A stretch of DNA of 63,804 bases, from the NCBI GenBank assembly GCA_002841295.1, contig PHEU01000011.1, positions 1 through 63,804 of the forward strand, written 5' to 3'. Both the position numbers and the translations under genes were made by a program. This DNA comes from Actinobacteria bacterium HGW-Actinobacteria-6 (GTDB lineage Bacteria > Actinomycetota > Coriobacteriia > Anaerosomatales > Anaerosomataceae). Positions 25,555 to 35,505 of this stretch are shown one piece after another (position 1 is the stretch's first letter; the number at the start of each line of letters is the position of its first letter). Below the pieces are notes generated by a model, which saw only the letters and a list, made by a program, of their open reading frames with translations, was not told the DNA's origin and ran no database searches.

Positions 25555-26478
25555 CTACGACGCCTTCACTGTGATCTTCGCGTACTTCTTCTTGAGCGCC
25601 TGGAACTTCGGCTCACGCTCTTTCCACATCGCATAGACCGGGCTCGCCACGCCTACCGATGAGTACGCGCCTGAGAGCATGCCGATCATGAGCGCGAATG
25701 CGAAGTCCTTCAGCGTCTCGCCGCCGAAGAAGAACAGGCATGCGACCGGAATGACGGACGTCAGGCTCGTGTTCACCCAGCGCATGAGCACCTGGTTGAT
25801 CGACTCGTTCGCCATCTGCATGAACGTCTGCTTCTGCAGATTGCGCGAGTTCTCGCGAATACGATGGAACACGACGATCGTGTCATACAGCGAGTATCCA
25901 AGGATCGTCAGCAGTGCCGCCATGGTGTTCGGCGTCACCTCGCGTCCCGACAGGGAGTACACGCCGAGTACGATGATCGTGTCGTGAACAAGCGCGAGCA
26001 CCGCGGTCAACGACATCTTGTACTCGAATCGCAGTGAGATGTAGATCAGGATCGCAAGAATCGAAATCGCCAGCGCGAGGAGCGCCGAATTGGTGACGCT
26101 GGCGCCCCAGCCCGGTCCGATCGTCGTGACCGTGACGTCTTGCTCAGGAAGCGCGAGTTCCTGCACGACCGCGCGGAACGCAGCAGTAGACTTCTCCGAG
26201 TCACCCTCGGAAGTCCGGACGAGGAACATGTTGTTCTCAGTCGGCTGGATGGTCGCGTTACGTGCGTCCGAAACACCGGCCGTATCGAGCGCCCCGCGGA
26301 TGTCCTCTGCTGTGGTGTTGCCCGAGGTCTGGAATGTCATGACGGTACCACCCTGGAACTCAATACCGAACACAAGTCCCTTGGTGAGCAGCGAGCCGAT
26401 TCCTATGAGTAGGACGACCGCCGAGATCGCAAAGAATATCTTGCGCTTACCCATGAAGTCGATAACGGTTCTACGCAT
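25555..26478 (-). CDS. secF: Protein translocase subunit SecF
   Basis: This 307-residue membrane protein forms, with SecD, the proton-driven pulling complex on the Sec translocon. Membrane segment 1 is IFFAISAVVLLIGIGSLL. The periplasmic P1 domain follows (FGIEFQGGTVMTFQT). Segments 2-6 include the conserved VLALVHDTIIVLGVYSL and ALLTILGYSLYDTIVVFHRIREN, and the last segment has IGMLSGAYSSVGVASPVY. The start overlaps the secD end by 8 bases. A hairpin follows it. Confidence 0.95.
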   Translation of the reverse strand: MRRTVIDFMGKRKIFFAISAVVLLIGIGSLLTKGLVFGIEFQGGTVMTFQTSGNTTAEDIRGALDTAGVSDARNATIQPTENNMFLVRTSEGDSEKSTAAFRAVVQELALPEQDVTVTTIGPGWGASVTNSALLALAISILAILIYISLRFEYKMSLTAVLALVHDTIIVLGVYSLSGREVTPNTMAALLTILGYSLYDTIVVFHRIRENSRNLQKQTFMQMANESINQVLMRWVNTSLTSVIPVACLFFFGGETLKDFAFALMIGMLSGAYSSVGVASPVYAMWKEREPKFQALKKKYAKITVKAS

Positions 26479-27775
26479 TGATATCGCCGCCCTTCAGGCC
26501 GAAGAGCCAGGGCGCCTTGGGAATTACATTCTCGGCAAGCAGGATGACGGCCGTCCGAGTGAACAGAATCGCCACGGTGAGGTCACACGCGATACCGAGC
26601 ATGAGGGTGAGTGCGAATCCCTTGACCGGGCCGATTGCGACGATGAACAGCACGATCGCGCTCACGAATGTCACGAGGTCGGCATCGAGGCTCGTACCGA
26701 TTGCGTGGCGGGTACCCGACTTCGCAGCGGTGCGGTACGTCTTGCCCATACGAACCTCTTCTTTGAAACGCTCGAAGATGAGAATCGATGAGTCAGCCGC
26801 AAGGCCGACCGTAAGAACAAGACCGGCGATGCCCGGCAGCGTGAGCGCGAAAGCACCCATGCGTGAGAGCAGCGCGACCACGCCGAAGAGGAGCGAAAGG
26901 TACGTACCAAGCGAGAGCAGCGACAGAATGCCGAGCCCCCGGTAGTAGACGATCATGAAGACGATCACAAGCCCGAGCCCGATGAGGCCGGCCAGCAGGC
27001 CCTGCCTGAGGGACTCGCCACCGAGGGTCGGGCCGACGATCTGTGTGGACGATGGCTCAAGTTCAACCGGCAGCGCACCGGCCTGAAGAACCGCCGAGAG
27101 ACGCTTCGCCTCTGCGGCATCGAAGCTGCCGGAAATCTGCGTCGAGCCGTCGATGATGGGTTCACGAATCTGCGCGACCGACTGCACGACGTTGTCGAGT
27201 AGAATCACGACGTACTGGCCAACGTTTGCAGTGGTGTACGCGCCCCACGCGTCCGTGCCAGTCTTGTCGAACTCAACAGAGACCGCAGGCTGATTCTGGG
27301 CATCGATGCTGGCGCCGGCGCTCTTCACGCTTGAACCGGCAACAACCACAGACGAGGCGTCGTAGCTGGCCACAGGGACCTTCACGCCATACGCGAGATT
27401 CTCACTCGTGGCGATACTGCGAAGGTCGACGAAATCAAGGCGACCGGTAGATCCGAGAGCCGCAAGCGCGTCCTCGGAGTTCTTGATGCCCGGCAACTGC
27501 ACCAGCATGGAGTCGTTCCCCTGGCGCTGAACGCTGGCTTCGCTCACTCCAAGGCCATTGACCCGCTCGGTCAGAATCGCCTCTGTGCGGCTCATGGCTG
27601 ATTCATCAAGCGTGTTGTTTCCGATCGGTTTTGCCGTCAGGATAACCTGAACGCCACCTTTGATATCGAGTCCCTGGGTGACTTTCGTATTGAGCGGCCA
27701 GAAGAGCCACCACGACACCGCCACCAAGGCGATGATCGTGGCCAGTGCCACGACATTACGTGTCTTCGGATCCAT
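26471..27775 (-). CDS. secD: Protein translocase subunit SecD
   Basis: This 434-residue partner of SecF has an N-terminal membrane segment (VVALATIIALVAVSWWLFWPL), then the large extracellular P1 domain with GLDIKGGVQVILTAKP and the base motif TERVNGLGVSEASVQRQG. Five further membrane segments follow with the proton-path motif TLPGIAGLVLTVGLAADSSILIFERFKEE. The length is on the short side for SecD but complete. It precedes secF, with yajC 45 bases upstream, the usual yajC-secD-secF operon. Confidence 0.95.
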   Translation of the reverse strand: MDPKTRNVVALATIIALVAVSWWLFWPLNTKVTQGLDIKGGVQVILTAKPIGNNTLDESAMSRTEAILTERVNGLGVSEASVQRQGNDSMLVQLPGIKNSEDALAALGSTGRLDFVDLRSIATSENLAYGVKVPVASYDASSVVVAGSSVKSAGASIDAQNQPAVSVEFDKTGTDAWGAYTTANVGQYVVILLDNVVQSVAQIREPIIDGSTQISGSFDAAEAKRLSAVLQAGALPVELEPSSTQIVGPTLGGESLRQGLLAGLIGLGLVIVFMIVYYRGLGILSLLSLGTYLSLLFGVVALLSRMGAFALTLPGIAGLVLTVGLAADSSILIFERFKEEVRMGKTYRTAAKSGTRHAIGTSLDADLVTFVSAIVLFIVAIGPVKGFALTLMLGIACDLTVAILFTRTAVILLAENVIPKAPWLFGLKGGDINA

Positions 27776-27820
27776 GTCTGTGTCTCGTCCTGCCTTCCGG
27801 TCGTTGGTTCCGTACGAGAT

Positions 27821-28084
27821 CTACTCTTCGATCTTACGTGCCACAGCCGAGCGGGCCATCGTGATGGTCACTCCCTCGGCAACCTCAAGCTGTACTGTCT
27901 CGTCATCGAGGATGCGTATCGTGCCGTAGATTCCTCCGATGGTAATCACTCGATCGTCCACTGCAAGCGAGGCCATCAGAGTCTTCTGGTCCTTCTGGCG
28001 CTTCATCTGCGGGCGGATGATAAGCAAGTAGAACGCGGCAATGAGCACCACAAACGAAATGATCGAACCCTGAGAGCCATCCAT
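27821..28084 (-). CDS. yajC: Preprotein translocase subunit YajC
   Basis: This 87-residue single-pass accessory protein belongs to the SecDF complex. The membrane segment IISFVVLIAAFYLLIIRPQM ends in the family motif RPQMKRQKDQ. The cytoplasmic part has the typical LAVDDRVITIGGIYGTI. I chose ATG at 28084 with GGAGG 5 bases upstream rather than a GTG 12 bases earlier that overlaps that site. Confidence 0.93.
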   Translation of the reverse strand: MDGSQGSIISFVVLIAAFYLLIIRPQMKRQKDQKTLMASLAVDDRVITIGGIYGTIRILDDETVQLEVAEGVTITMARSAVARKIEE

Positions 28085-28202
28085 GAAAACCTCCACTGCG
28101 CTTTTGTCCGATCACAGAGCGACCGGGAGCATACACGGCCACTAATCATAGCACCACACATGCCAGACGGAATCCATCAAATCGAGGCACATGTGCAGGC
28201 CT

Positions 28203-29363
<1,161 letters not shown>

Positions 29364-29404
29364 TCAGCGAACCTCGACGGTGTCCGCGGCGTCTTAAGGG
29401 GCAG

Positions 29405-29956
29405 ATGGTGAGTGCTATCGCGCTTTCGGACCAGGAACTCGTCCGCGCAGCCCTCTCGGGAGATGACCGGGCATTCGAGACGCTCGTACGCACCCACGCT
29501 GACGCAGTATACGGGCATGCGTTCCGCTTTTTCGGTGACCAGGCCTCGGCGGAAGACGCGACGCAGGAGGTTTTCATCAAGATGTTCCGATCGCTGGCCA
29601 CATTCGACGGCAGATCGGCCTTCTCCACATGGCTCTTCCGCGTGACGCGCAATGTCTGTCTAGACATCGCGCGCGCCGGCAAGAAGCATCCGGTGCCAAC
29701 CGACCTCGCACAGATCGAAGCGCCGACAACTCGAGATTTCTCTGACGATGTCGTGATGACGAACGTGGTTGAAGCCGCGATTCGCGCGCTTCCTCCCGAA
29801 GAACGCGACGCCCTCGGTGCGGTAACACTGTACGGCATGAGCTATCAGGAGGCAGCGGAGACATTCGAGGTTCCCGTCGGCACTGTGAAGTCTCGCGTCT
29901 TTCGCGCCAGGAGAACGCTTGCACACATACTTGAACCAGCGGAAGGAGGTGCGTGA
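29405..29956 (+). CDS. ECF-type RNA polymerase sigma factor
   Basis: This 183-residue sigma factor has only regions 2 and 4. Region 2 reads FETLVRTHADAVYGHAFRFFGDQASAEDATQEVFIKMFRS with STWLFRVTRNVCLDIAR; region 4 reads LPPEERDALGAVTLYGMSYQEAAETFEVPVGTVKSRVFRARR. The ATG at 29405 has AAGGGG 4-9 bases upstream. The stop TGA overlaps the next ATG by one base, coupling it to an anti-sigma gene. It lies divergent from tgt. Confidence 0.93.
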   Translation: MVSAIALSDQELVRAALSGDDRAFETLVRTHADAVYGHAFRFFGDQASAEDATQEVFIKMFRSLATFDGRSAFSTWLFRVTRNVCLDIARAGKKHPVPTDLAQIEAPTTRDFSDDVVMTNVVEAAIRALPPEERDALGAVTLYGMSYQEAAETFEVPVGTVKSRVFRARRTLAHILEPAEGGA

Positions 29957-30969
29957 TGGAGTGTCTGAAGGCACAACAGCTGCTCTCGGAGTCAATTGAG
30001 GGCGGCGTAGATGAAGCCGAACTCGCAGAGGCCAGCGCGCACTGTGCCGACTGCCGGGAATGCGCGCAATTCCTGCGCATGACTACGCGCCTCGCTGGGC
30101 TTCCGACCCCAAAGGCCTCGACCGACCTCATCGATCGCCTCATCTGCCTGGGTGCCAAAGAGGCGATTCTACTCCGTGAAAGTGTGGCGTCCGTTGAGGA
30201 GTCGATAGAGGCCGGGAGTATCACTCACGCCGAGAAGACCACGCGCTTCCTGCCGACCTGGTGGGCCCCGCGTCTCACGGCGTTCGCAGCGGCTGCGGCC
30301 GTGCTGCTCGTTGCGCTTGTCGCTACCGGCATCGGGCTCGGAGGACTACTCGGTCAACAAGCCGCGACTGAGACGCTCTCGCGCAACGACACCGAGTCCG
30401 AAGCGCTCAAGGACTCACCAGTCGCAACAGCGCCAAGCGCGGCCGATAGCACCCAGGGGTCAGCTGAGCTCAGCCAACGAGCGGCTCCTCCCTACATCGT
30501 CATCGACGGCCTCGTCTACGCTCCGACCGGGCCGCGCACAGTTGCCCCAGCCTCGCTCATAACGGCGACGCCGGTTCTCACTGCGCTCGACACGGGAGGC
30601 GACCCCATGACGCTACAGTCGTATCGCGTTGACAACGCACCTCTCACTGCAATTCTTCAGCAGGCTGACGGGACGTACCTCGGCTTCTCTGCGGTCACGC
30701 GCAGCTTTGGCGGCGCCACATTCGTACTGGAGAGCGGATCGCTACTCACCGCATACGGGCAGTGGCCAACGCTGCCCGCGAGATTCCAGACACCGAGTTC
30801 GCCGGATGGCTCCCCCACGTTCTCCTTCTTCGGGAAGGACGACGCCAGGGTTCTCGTCTACGTGCCGGCCGGCGGGGAAGCCTCGACAGGCTTCGCTGTG
30901 GCGCCGGGAACGGCGCCAGACGATCCGGCCGTGGGCAATCCGAACTGGACGTGGTGGCGACCCGAGTAG
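29956..30969 (+). CDS. Membrane anti-sigma factor with zf-HC2 domain
   Basis: This 337-residue protein probably inhibits the ECF sigma factor made by the gene before it. The N-terminal zinc-binding anti-sigma motif is His29-x3-Cys33-x2-Cys36 (SAHCADCREC). One membrane segment at about 107-130 (LTAFAAAAAVLLVALVATGI) follows. The outer 200 residues include YIVIDGLVYAPTG and a stretch of beta-rich repeats (YLGFSAVTRSFGG, FVLESGSLLTAYG). The external domain is not one I recognise and may be the sensor. AAGGAGG lies 7 bases before ATG. Confidence 0.85.
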   Translation: MECLKAQQLLSESIEGGVDEAELAEASAHCADCRECAQFLRMTTRLAGLPTPKASTDLIDRLICLGAKEAILLRESVASVEESIEAGSITHAEKTTRFLPTWWAPRLTAFAAAAAVLLVALVATGIGLGGLLGQQAATETLSRNDTESEALKDSPVATAPSAADSTQGSAELSQRAAPPYIVIDGLVYAPTGPRTVAPASLITATPVLTALDTGGDPMTLQSYRVDNAPLTAILQQADGTYLGFSAVTRSFGGATFVLESGSLLTAYGQWPTLPARFQTPSSPDGSPTFSFFGKDDARVLVYVPAGGEASTGFAVAPGTAPDDPAVGNPNWTWWRPE

Positions 30970-30972
30970 CCG

Positions 30973-32007
30973 CTAGAGAATCAGCATCGCATCGCCGAAG
31001 CTCAAGAAGCGGTACTTCTCGGCAAGGGCGGTGTGGTACGCATTCATGATCTGGTCCCGGCCAGCAAACGCGCTCACCATCATGAGCAGCGTCGAGCGCG
31101 GCACGTGGAAGTTCGTGATCAAACCATCAACAGCACCGAAGCTGAAGCCGGGCAAGATGAACAGGTCGGTGAGCCCCTCGGCAGCCTCCACGAGGCCGGT
31201 GCGCTCGTTGAACGCACTTTCCAGAGCCCGAACCGATGTGGTTCCCACAGCAATGACGCGTCCGCCCCGCTCGCGGGTGGAGTTCACCACGTCCGCAGTG
31301 TACGACGGCACGCGATAGTGTTCGGTGTGAATGTGATGGTTTTCCGGGTCATCCTCCGAGACGGGCCGGAACGTGTCCAGACCAACGTCGAGCTCAACCC
31401 TGGCGATATGCACGCCAGCATGCTGGATGGTGTCGAGCATCTCTTGCGTGAAGTGCAACCCGGCAGTCGGCGCAGCAACGCTGTGTTCCTCGGCCGAGTA
31501 GACGGTCTGGTAGAGCTCCGGGTCATCTAGCCGAGACGTGATGTACGGTGGAAGCGGCACTTCGCCCAGGGTGTGGACGGCATCCATAAAGCTGCCCTGC
31601 TTCGCCGTGAAGCGTACGAGTCGACCACCCGACTCCTCCAGTATGTCGACCACGAGCCCCGTGAGCATTCCGTCGCCGAACACGACGCGCGCACCCGGCT
31701 TGAGACGCCTGCCGGGCTTGACCAGGCACTCCCAGGTGTCTTCGTAGCGCGGGCGCAGCAAGAGTATCTCGGCTGCCCCGCCGGTCTCGTCCTTCGCACC
31801 GATCAAACGCGCCGGAAGCACACGCGTCTCATTCACGACAAGCAGATCGCCCGCCCTAAGATACTCGGGAAGGTCTTTGAATGTACGGTGCTCGACCATG
31901 CCGCTCGTGCGCTCAAGGGTGAGAAGACGACATGAATCCCGGGGTTCAGCGGGGTGCTGGGCGATAAGACCGGTCGGCAATTCGTAGTCGAAGTCGTCTG
32001 TGCGCAC
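30973..32007 (-). CDS. queA: S-adenosylmethionine:tRNA ribosyltransferase-isomerase QueA
   Basis: This enzyme transfers and rearranges the ribosyl group of SAM onto preQ1-modified tRNA, giving epoxyqueuosine. The length of 344 residues is normal. Motifs include YELPTGLIAQHPAEPRDSCRLL, GDLLVVNETRVLPARLIG, EEHSVAAPTAGLHFT and LITNFHVPRSTLLMMVSAFAG. I chose the GTG at 32007 with AGAGGA upstream; longer in-frame readings run into the divergent PHP gene. The stop is 3 bases from the convergent anti-sigma gene stop. Confidence 0.96.
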   Translation of the reverse strand: MRTDDFDYELPTGLIAQHPAEPRDSCRLLTLERTSGMVEHRTFKDLPEYLRAGDLLVVNETRVLPARLIGAKDETGGAAEILLLRPRYEDTWECLVKPGRRLKPGARVVFGDGMLTGLVVDILEESGGRLVRFTAKQGSFMDAVHTLGEVPLPPYITSRLDDPELYQTVYSAEEHSVAAPTAGLHFTQEMLDTIQHAGVHIARVELDVGLDTFRPVSEDDPENHHIHTEHYRVPSYTADVVNSTRERGGRVIAVGTTSVRALESAFNERTGLVEAAEGLTDLFILPGFSFGAVDGLITNFHVPRSTLLMMVSAFAGRDQIMNAYHTALAEKYRFLSFGDAMLIL

Positions 32008-32073
32008 GTATGAGTCCTCTTCTCGCGTCGATGAATCACTCGGTAATAGTGTACCTCTATGGCCAGCATCAGG

Positions 32074-32079
32074 TACCAT
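32074..32079 (+). promoter_or_regulatory. -10 element of the PHP gene, leaderless start
   Basis: TACCAT followed by 6 bases and the ATG at 32086. This supports the downstream ATG over an in-frame ATG at 32059. Neither has a clear Shine-Dalgarno site. Confidence 0.45.
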
Positions 32080-32085
32080 CGCGTC

Positions 32086-32799
32086 ATGCTCGAAACGTGG
32101 TCTGCCGCCGACATACACATTCACACTTCAATCTCAGACGGTCTCGCCTCACCGGCGGCCGTTATTGAGTGGGTTTCCGAGAACACAGATCTCTCGGTAA
32201 TCGCTATCACCGACCACAACGCGGTCGAGGGGGCGCTCGAGGCAGCCGAGCTCGCGAAGGACCTGCCGCTTGAGGTCATCGTCGGCCAAGAGGTCGACAC
32301 GGTCAGCGGTCACATCATCGGTCTATGGGCGAGCGAGCGCATCGAGCCCGGCGGCACAGCGCAACAGACTGTGGACGCAATCCATGCCCAAGGAGGAATC
32401 GCGGTCGTCGCGCATCCTTTCGCTCCGCGCTGGTGGGCCAAACATGGCCTGTGCCGGGGCGATGCCAACGTGTACGACTGCGTGAACTTCGACGCGTTCG
32501 AGATCTCGAACTCCACCCCGCTCATCTTTCATGCGAACTGGCTGGCGCGCAGGTACATGCGAGATCACGGGCACCGCTTCGCCGTGACGGGAGGCAGCGA
32601 CGCACACATCCTGTCGGCGATCGGCGCGAGCCGCACGGTCTTCCCGGGGAGCACAGCCGCTGACTTGCGACGTGCCATCGAAGAGCGCACAACGAAGGCC
32701 GACGTCGGGAGCTTCTGGCTGGCGCGCAACCTGCGATACGCGCGCAACCTGCCAGGAATCATGCGGCGCGACCCCGATCAGGGCCCGGCCCGCCGCTAG
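32086..32799 (+). CDS. PHP domain phosphoesterase
   Basis: This 237-residue PHP-family metal-dependent phosphoesterase has metal motif I ADIHIHTSISDG, motif II AITDHN, GQEVDTVSGHIIGL (motif III-like), GGIAVVAHPFAP, and GGSDAHILSAIG for the last ligands. Relatives act on nucleoside 3-prime,5-prime-bisphosphates, AMP or trinucleotides; the substrate here is unknown. The start at 32086 fits a leaderless transcript. Its stop overlaps the convergent queH stop in CTAG. Confidence 0.9.
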   Translation: MLETWSAADIHIHTSISDGLASPAAVIEWVSENTDLSVIAITDHNAVEGALEAAELAKDLPLEVIVGQEVDTVSGHIIGLWASERIEPGGTAQQTVDAIHAQGGIAVVAHPFAPRWWAKHGLCRGDANVYDCVNFDAFEISNSTPLIFHANWLARRYMRDHGHRFAVTGGSDAHILSAIGASRTVFPGSTAADLRRAIEERTTKADVGSFWLARNLRYARNLPGIMRRDPDQGPARR

Positions 32800-33380
32800 C
32801 TGCCTGAGCGATCCTCGCGACGGGCTCGTCGCTCTTGTCGCCGCGCTTCACGCTCACTCTGTGCTTCGATGTCAGAGAGCATGCACCCGCAGTAGTTCTG
32901 CCGGTACATCCCGAGATCGCGTGAGCGCCGTGTCGCCTCCGGGTACCTCTCGCGAAAGTCTTGATCCAGGTAGGCGATGCCCGCCTCCGCAGCCGCTGCC
33001 TCCCCCGCCTCCGCAACCGCAGCTTGATCCTGATATGGACTCACCGTCAGCGTCGTTGCGATCGCCTCGAAGCCGAGTGATGCTGCAGTCTTCGCCGCAA
33101 TGCCGAGCCTCAGCCCGAAACACGCTCGGCACCGCTCGGCAGGTGTGCGCTCCAGACCTGCGACCGCTTGCATCCACACAACCGGGTCGTACGGCTCCTC
33201 GATGACGTCGATGCCGCTGGCAGACGTGTACTCGAGGAGCGTGTCGCGGCGGTGGCGGTACTCCTCGGCAGGATGGATGTTCGGGTTGGCATAAAGCACG
33301 GTCACGTCATGCTCGGCCACGAGCGCGTCAAACGGCTCGAGCAGGCACGGACCACAGCATGCATGCAGCAGGACTCTCAC
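32796..33380 (-). CDS. queH: Epoxyqueuosine reductase QueH
   Basis: This 194-residue enzyme is the non-cobalamin epoxyqueuosine reductase (QueH, formerly DUF208), which completes queuosine after Tgt and QueA. The Fe-S/metal cysteine pairs are HACCGPC at the N-terminus, ERCRACFGLRL in the middle and NYCGC near residue 165. NPNIHPAEEYRHRRDTLLEY is the typical substrate loop. The C-terminus is Arg/Glu-rich. The start is GTG at 33380 with GGAGG 7 bases upstream. QueH is usual in anaerobes in place of QueG. Confidence 0.94.
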   Translation of the reverse strand: MRVLLHACCGPCLLEPFDALVAEHDVTVLYANPNIHPAEEYRHRRDTLLEYTSASGIDVIEEPYDPVVWMQAVAGLERTPAERCRACFGLRLGIAAKTAASLGFEAIATTLTVSPYQDQAAVAEAGEAAAAEAGIAYLDQDFRERYPEATRRSRDLGMYRQNYCGCMLSDIEAQSEREARRQERRARREDRSGS

Positions 33381-33403
33381 GTCACACCTCCGGGGACATC
33401 GCG

Positions 33404-33409
33404 ATTCTA
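33404..33409 (-). promoter_or_regulatory. Candidate -10 element for queH
   Basis: TAGAAT on the minus strand 23 bases before the queH GTG, between queH and the GDT1-type gene. A Shine-Dalgarno site lies between it and the start, so this would be a leadered mRNA. Confidence 0.4.
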
Positions 33410-33413
33410 CCCC

Positions 33414-34091
33414 TTAGCGCACGAGGTAGGGCGCGGCGATGGTGAATACGCCAAAAGCTATGAAGGCGAATCCGGAGATGCGCGTCAGGAGCCGTTCGGG
33501 CAGCCGCTTGCCGAGAAGAGCCCCCACGCCGATGGCGACAGCGTCCGCGAGCACCATGCCGAAAGTAGACCCAAGTGTCACACCCCAGAATCGGGCCGAC
33601 TGCGAGAGTCCGGTACCGTTGCCGATACCGAGCGCCGAGAGCATCTCCTGCACCGCAGCGCCGGAACCCTTGAGGATATGAAGCAGCGCCCCACCGGGAT
33701 CGGCTGCGATGGTGATCGTCATTATCTGGGTCTTGTCGCCAAGCTCGGCGAAGAAGAACGCGACAGCCACCGCGAGAATCGGTCCGAAGCGTGCGCCTCG
33801 GCCTACTGCCGCGTCTTCGTCATCGACCTTGTCGCCCCGGAGTGTCCAGGCGCCGAAGAACAGGAAGAGCAGTCCACTCACCCAGGGCAGCACACCTTCA
33901 GGAATGAGTCCCCCGGCGAGCATCCCAAAGCCCGCCGAGACGAAGTGCACCGTGAACGTGGCCATGAAGATGCCGAGGAGCACATGGGAGGCTTTGTAGC
34001 GCGTGGCAAGCACCAGCGCGAGGAGCTGCGACTTGTCGGCAAGCTCACCCACCATGATGAGGACGAACGAGACTATAAACGTATAGAGCAA
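33414..34091 (-). CDS. TMEM165/GDT1 family cation transporter (UPF0016)
   Basis: This 225-residue membrane protein has six hydrophobic segments and the two signature motifs of the family: MVGELADKSQLLAL in the first half and AFFFAELGDKTQIMTI in the second. Family members (Gdt1, MneA) carry Mn2+ or Ca2+ across membranes. The start codon appears to be TTG, with GGAGG 5 bases upstream. I looked for a yybP-ykoY Mn2+ riboswitch before it; the 82-base gap holds only the cold-shock gene hairpin and no such fold. Confidence 0.92.
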   Translation of the reverse strand: MLYTFIVSFVLIMVGELADKSQLLALVLATRYKASHVLLGIFMATFTVHFVSAGFGMLAGGLIPEGVLPWVSGLLFLFFGAWTLRGDKVDDEDAAVGRGARFGPILAVAVAFFFAELGDKTQIMTITIAADPGGALLHILKGSGAAVQEMLSALGIGNGTGLSQSARFWGVTLGSTFGMVLADAVAIGVGALLGKRLPERLLTRISGFAFIAFGVFTIAAPYLVR

Positions 34092-34119
34092 GCGTGCCTC
34101 CGCACTGTCCGGGTAACGC

Positions 34120-34147
34120 GGAAGGGCGACCCTGAAGTCGCCCTTCC
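34120..34147 (-). terminator. Hairpin after the cold-shock gene
   Basis: GGAAGGGCGAC and GTCGCCCTTCC form an 11-bp perfect stem with a 6-base loop, 27 bases beyond the cold-shock gene stop. There is no clear U-tract on the minus strand, so termination may be weak or the hairpin may protect the 3-prime end. Confidence 0.55.
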
Positions 34148-34173
34148 GTTGCGTGCTATTTGTTCCGCGAAGA

Positions 34174-34377
34174 CTAGATCTTGCGGACGTTGCTCGCCTG
34201 CAGCTTGCCGTTCTGACCAGTGGTCACGTCGAACTCGACAGCCTGGCCCTCATCGAGGGTCTTGAAGCCATCGCCCTGGATCTCGGAGAAGTGGACGAAC
34301 AAATCGTCGCCATCCTCGCGCGATACGAAGCCATAGCCCTTGTCCGGATTGAACCACTTGACGGTACCCTGTGCCAT
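34174..34377 (-). CDS. Cold-shock domain protein (CspA family)
   Basis: This 67-residue single OB-fold RNA chaperone has both RNP motifs: KGYGFVSRE (RNP1) and [10 protein letters not shown] (RNP2). It opens [14 protein letters not shown], typical of the family. The Shine-Dalgarno GGAAGGA precedes ATG by about 9 bases. The gap upstream (34378-34617) has a candidate promoter at 34552, which implies a leader of about 165 bases, as in cold-shock mRNAs. Confidence 0.96.
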   Translation of the reverse strand: MAQGTVKWFNPDKGYGFVSREDGDDLFVHFSEIQGDGFKTLDEGQAVEFDVTTGQNGKLQASNVRKI

Positions 34378-34551
34378 GCCGATCCGTCCTTCCCCCCCGC
34401 GTACTTATCGCGGGCTCACACTCGTGCGACGTGCTTGTCGTGCTTTTTGCGTCTCTTGCCACACGTCAATGACGGGGTGGATCGATGGCGCCTTTCGTAC
34501 CGACAAACCGTTTCGCAGCCTATCTGGGGCTTGTGCCCCCGACCGATGCCA

Positions 34552-34557
34552 ATATTA
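34552..34557 (-). promoter_or_regulatory. Candidate promoter -10 of the cold-shock gene
   Basis: TGATAATAT on the minus strand gives an extended -10 (TGnTAATAT-like). A weak -35, ACTTGC, lies 17-18 bases upstream. The transcript would have a leader of about 165 bases with no gene in it. Nothing else was recognised in 34378-34617. Confidence 0.45.
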
Positions 34558-34617
34558 TCACAACGTCAGGTAGCGCAAGTATTCAGCACAACCGCGCAGA
34601 ACAGGCACGATATGCGC

Positions 34618-35466
34618 CTACTCCCAGGTAAACGCCTCGTCATCATTCTCCGGCTCGACATCCTTAGCCGCTGCATCCACCGAGGACCGCCTGCCCCCGC
34701 CCGACACGGGCGTCGGAATCTTGGCCGAGGACTCAACCGATGCTGATTGATTCTGGCGAACAACCACGACGATAAGAGCTGCTACGGCAACCACAAGGAG
34801 TCCAACAGCGATGATCAGGATCGGCGACAGCGCGCCGCCAGAGCCCGTCGCTGCCCCACCCCTGCTGTACGCGACCTCAATGTCGAAGGTGCCATCCTTC
34901 TCAAGCCGCAATGGGGTAAGCGTGTACAGCGACTCACCATCGGCGTTGGTCTGCGGAAGTCCTTCAGGCGCTGGAGTGATCTTGATATCAGCGATCTTCG
35001 GCTCAAGCCTTACCGAGAACGTGTACGTACCGGCGTCGGTCGTGTTCAGCCAGGTGAGATTCGCGTTGACCTTGTCCCCGGAGGCTACGGACTGAGGTAG
35101 TTCTGCCTCCACTTGCGCGATACGCACCTGCTCCAGCGTGAACTCCGCATACTGCCCGTCGCCAGACTTTGTGAGCGTAACCTCACGCTGGGGGTCGTCA
35201 TCCGGGATGCCGCCAAGAATCTCGCCTGCCCACACCACGGTGGCACCTGCCGGCAGCGGTACGCGGACCTTAGCCGGGAGCTCGGTATCAGGTGACAGAA
35301 CAACGTTGACAATCAGATCCATCCGGCCATTGAGTCCGACTGGAGCGAACTGCACCTGGTATTCACTTACGCCCGCGTACGCCAGTGCTGGCACACACAG
35401 GATCATCATCAAGAGAAGCAGCACCGATGAAACGGCGCGCATGCGGAACCGGGACATACGATTCAC
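34618..35466 (-). CDS. Secreted, membrane-anchored protein of unknown function
   Basis: This 282-residue protein has a signal peptide (VSSVLLLLMMILCVPALAYAG, cleavage likely after AYA). A beta-rich outer region of about 170 residues is followed by a C-terminal membrane helix (LSPILIIAVGLLVVAVAALIVVVV) and a short acidic cytoplasmic tail. The outer part contains strands such as TELPAKVRVPLPAGATVVWAG and TYTFSVRLEPKIADIKI that look like an Ig-like or NEW3-type sandwich. I do not recognise the family. Start could be at 35466 or the ATG three codons later. A -10 TACAAT at 35498 on the minus strand may serve it. Confidence 0.75.
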   Translation of the reverse strand: MNRMSRFRMRAVSSVLLLLMMILCVPALAYAGVSEYQVQFAPVGLNGRMDLIVNVVLSPDTELPAKVRVPLPAGATVVWAGEILGGIPDDDPQREVTLTKSGDGQYAEFTLEQVRIAQVEAELPQSVASGDKVNANLTWLNTTDAGTYTFSVRLEPKIADIKITPAPEGLPQTNADGESLYTLTPLRLEKDGTFDIEVAYSRGGAATGSGGALSPILIIAVGLLVVAVAALIVVVVRQNQSASVESSAKIPTPVSGGGRRSSVDAAAKDVEPENDDEAFTWE

Positions 35467-35505
35467 CTGCCGGGGTTCGGAAACATGTCGAAGCCGTATT
35501 GTAAC

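Noticed and set aside
34092-34173. Possible yybP-ykoY Mn2+ riboswitch before the GDT1-type transporter gene
   Set aside because: The gap holds only an 11-bp hairpin after the cold-shock gene; the conserved riboswitch loops are not present.
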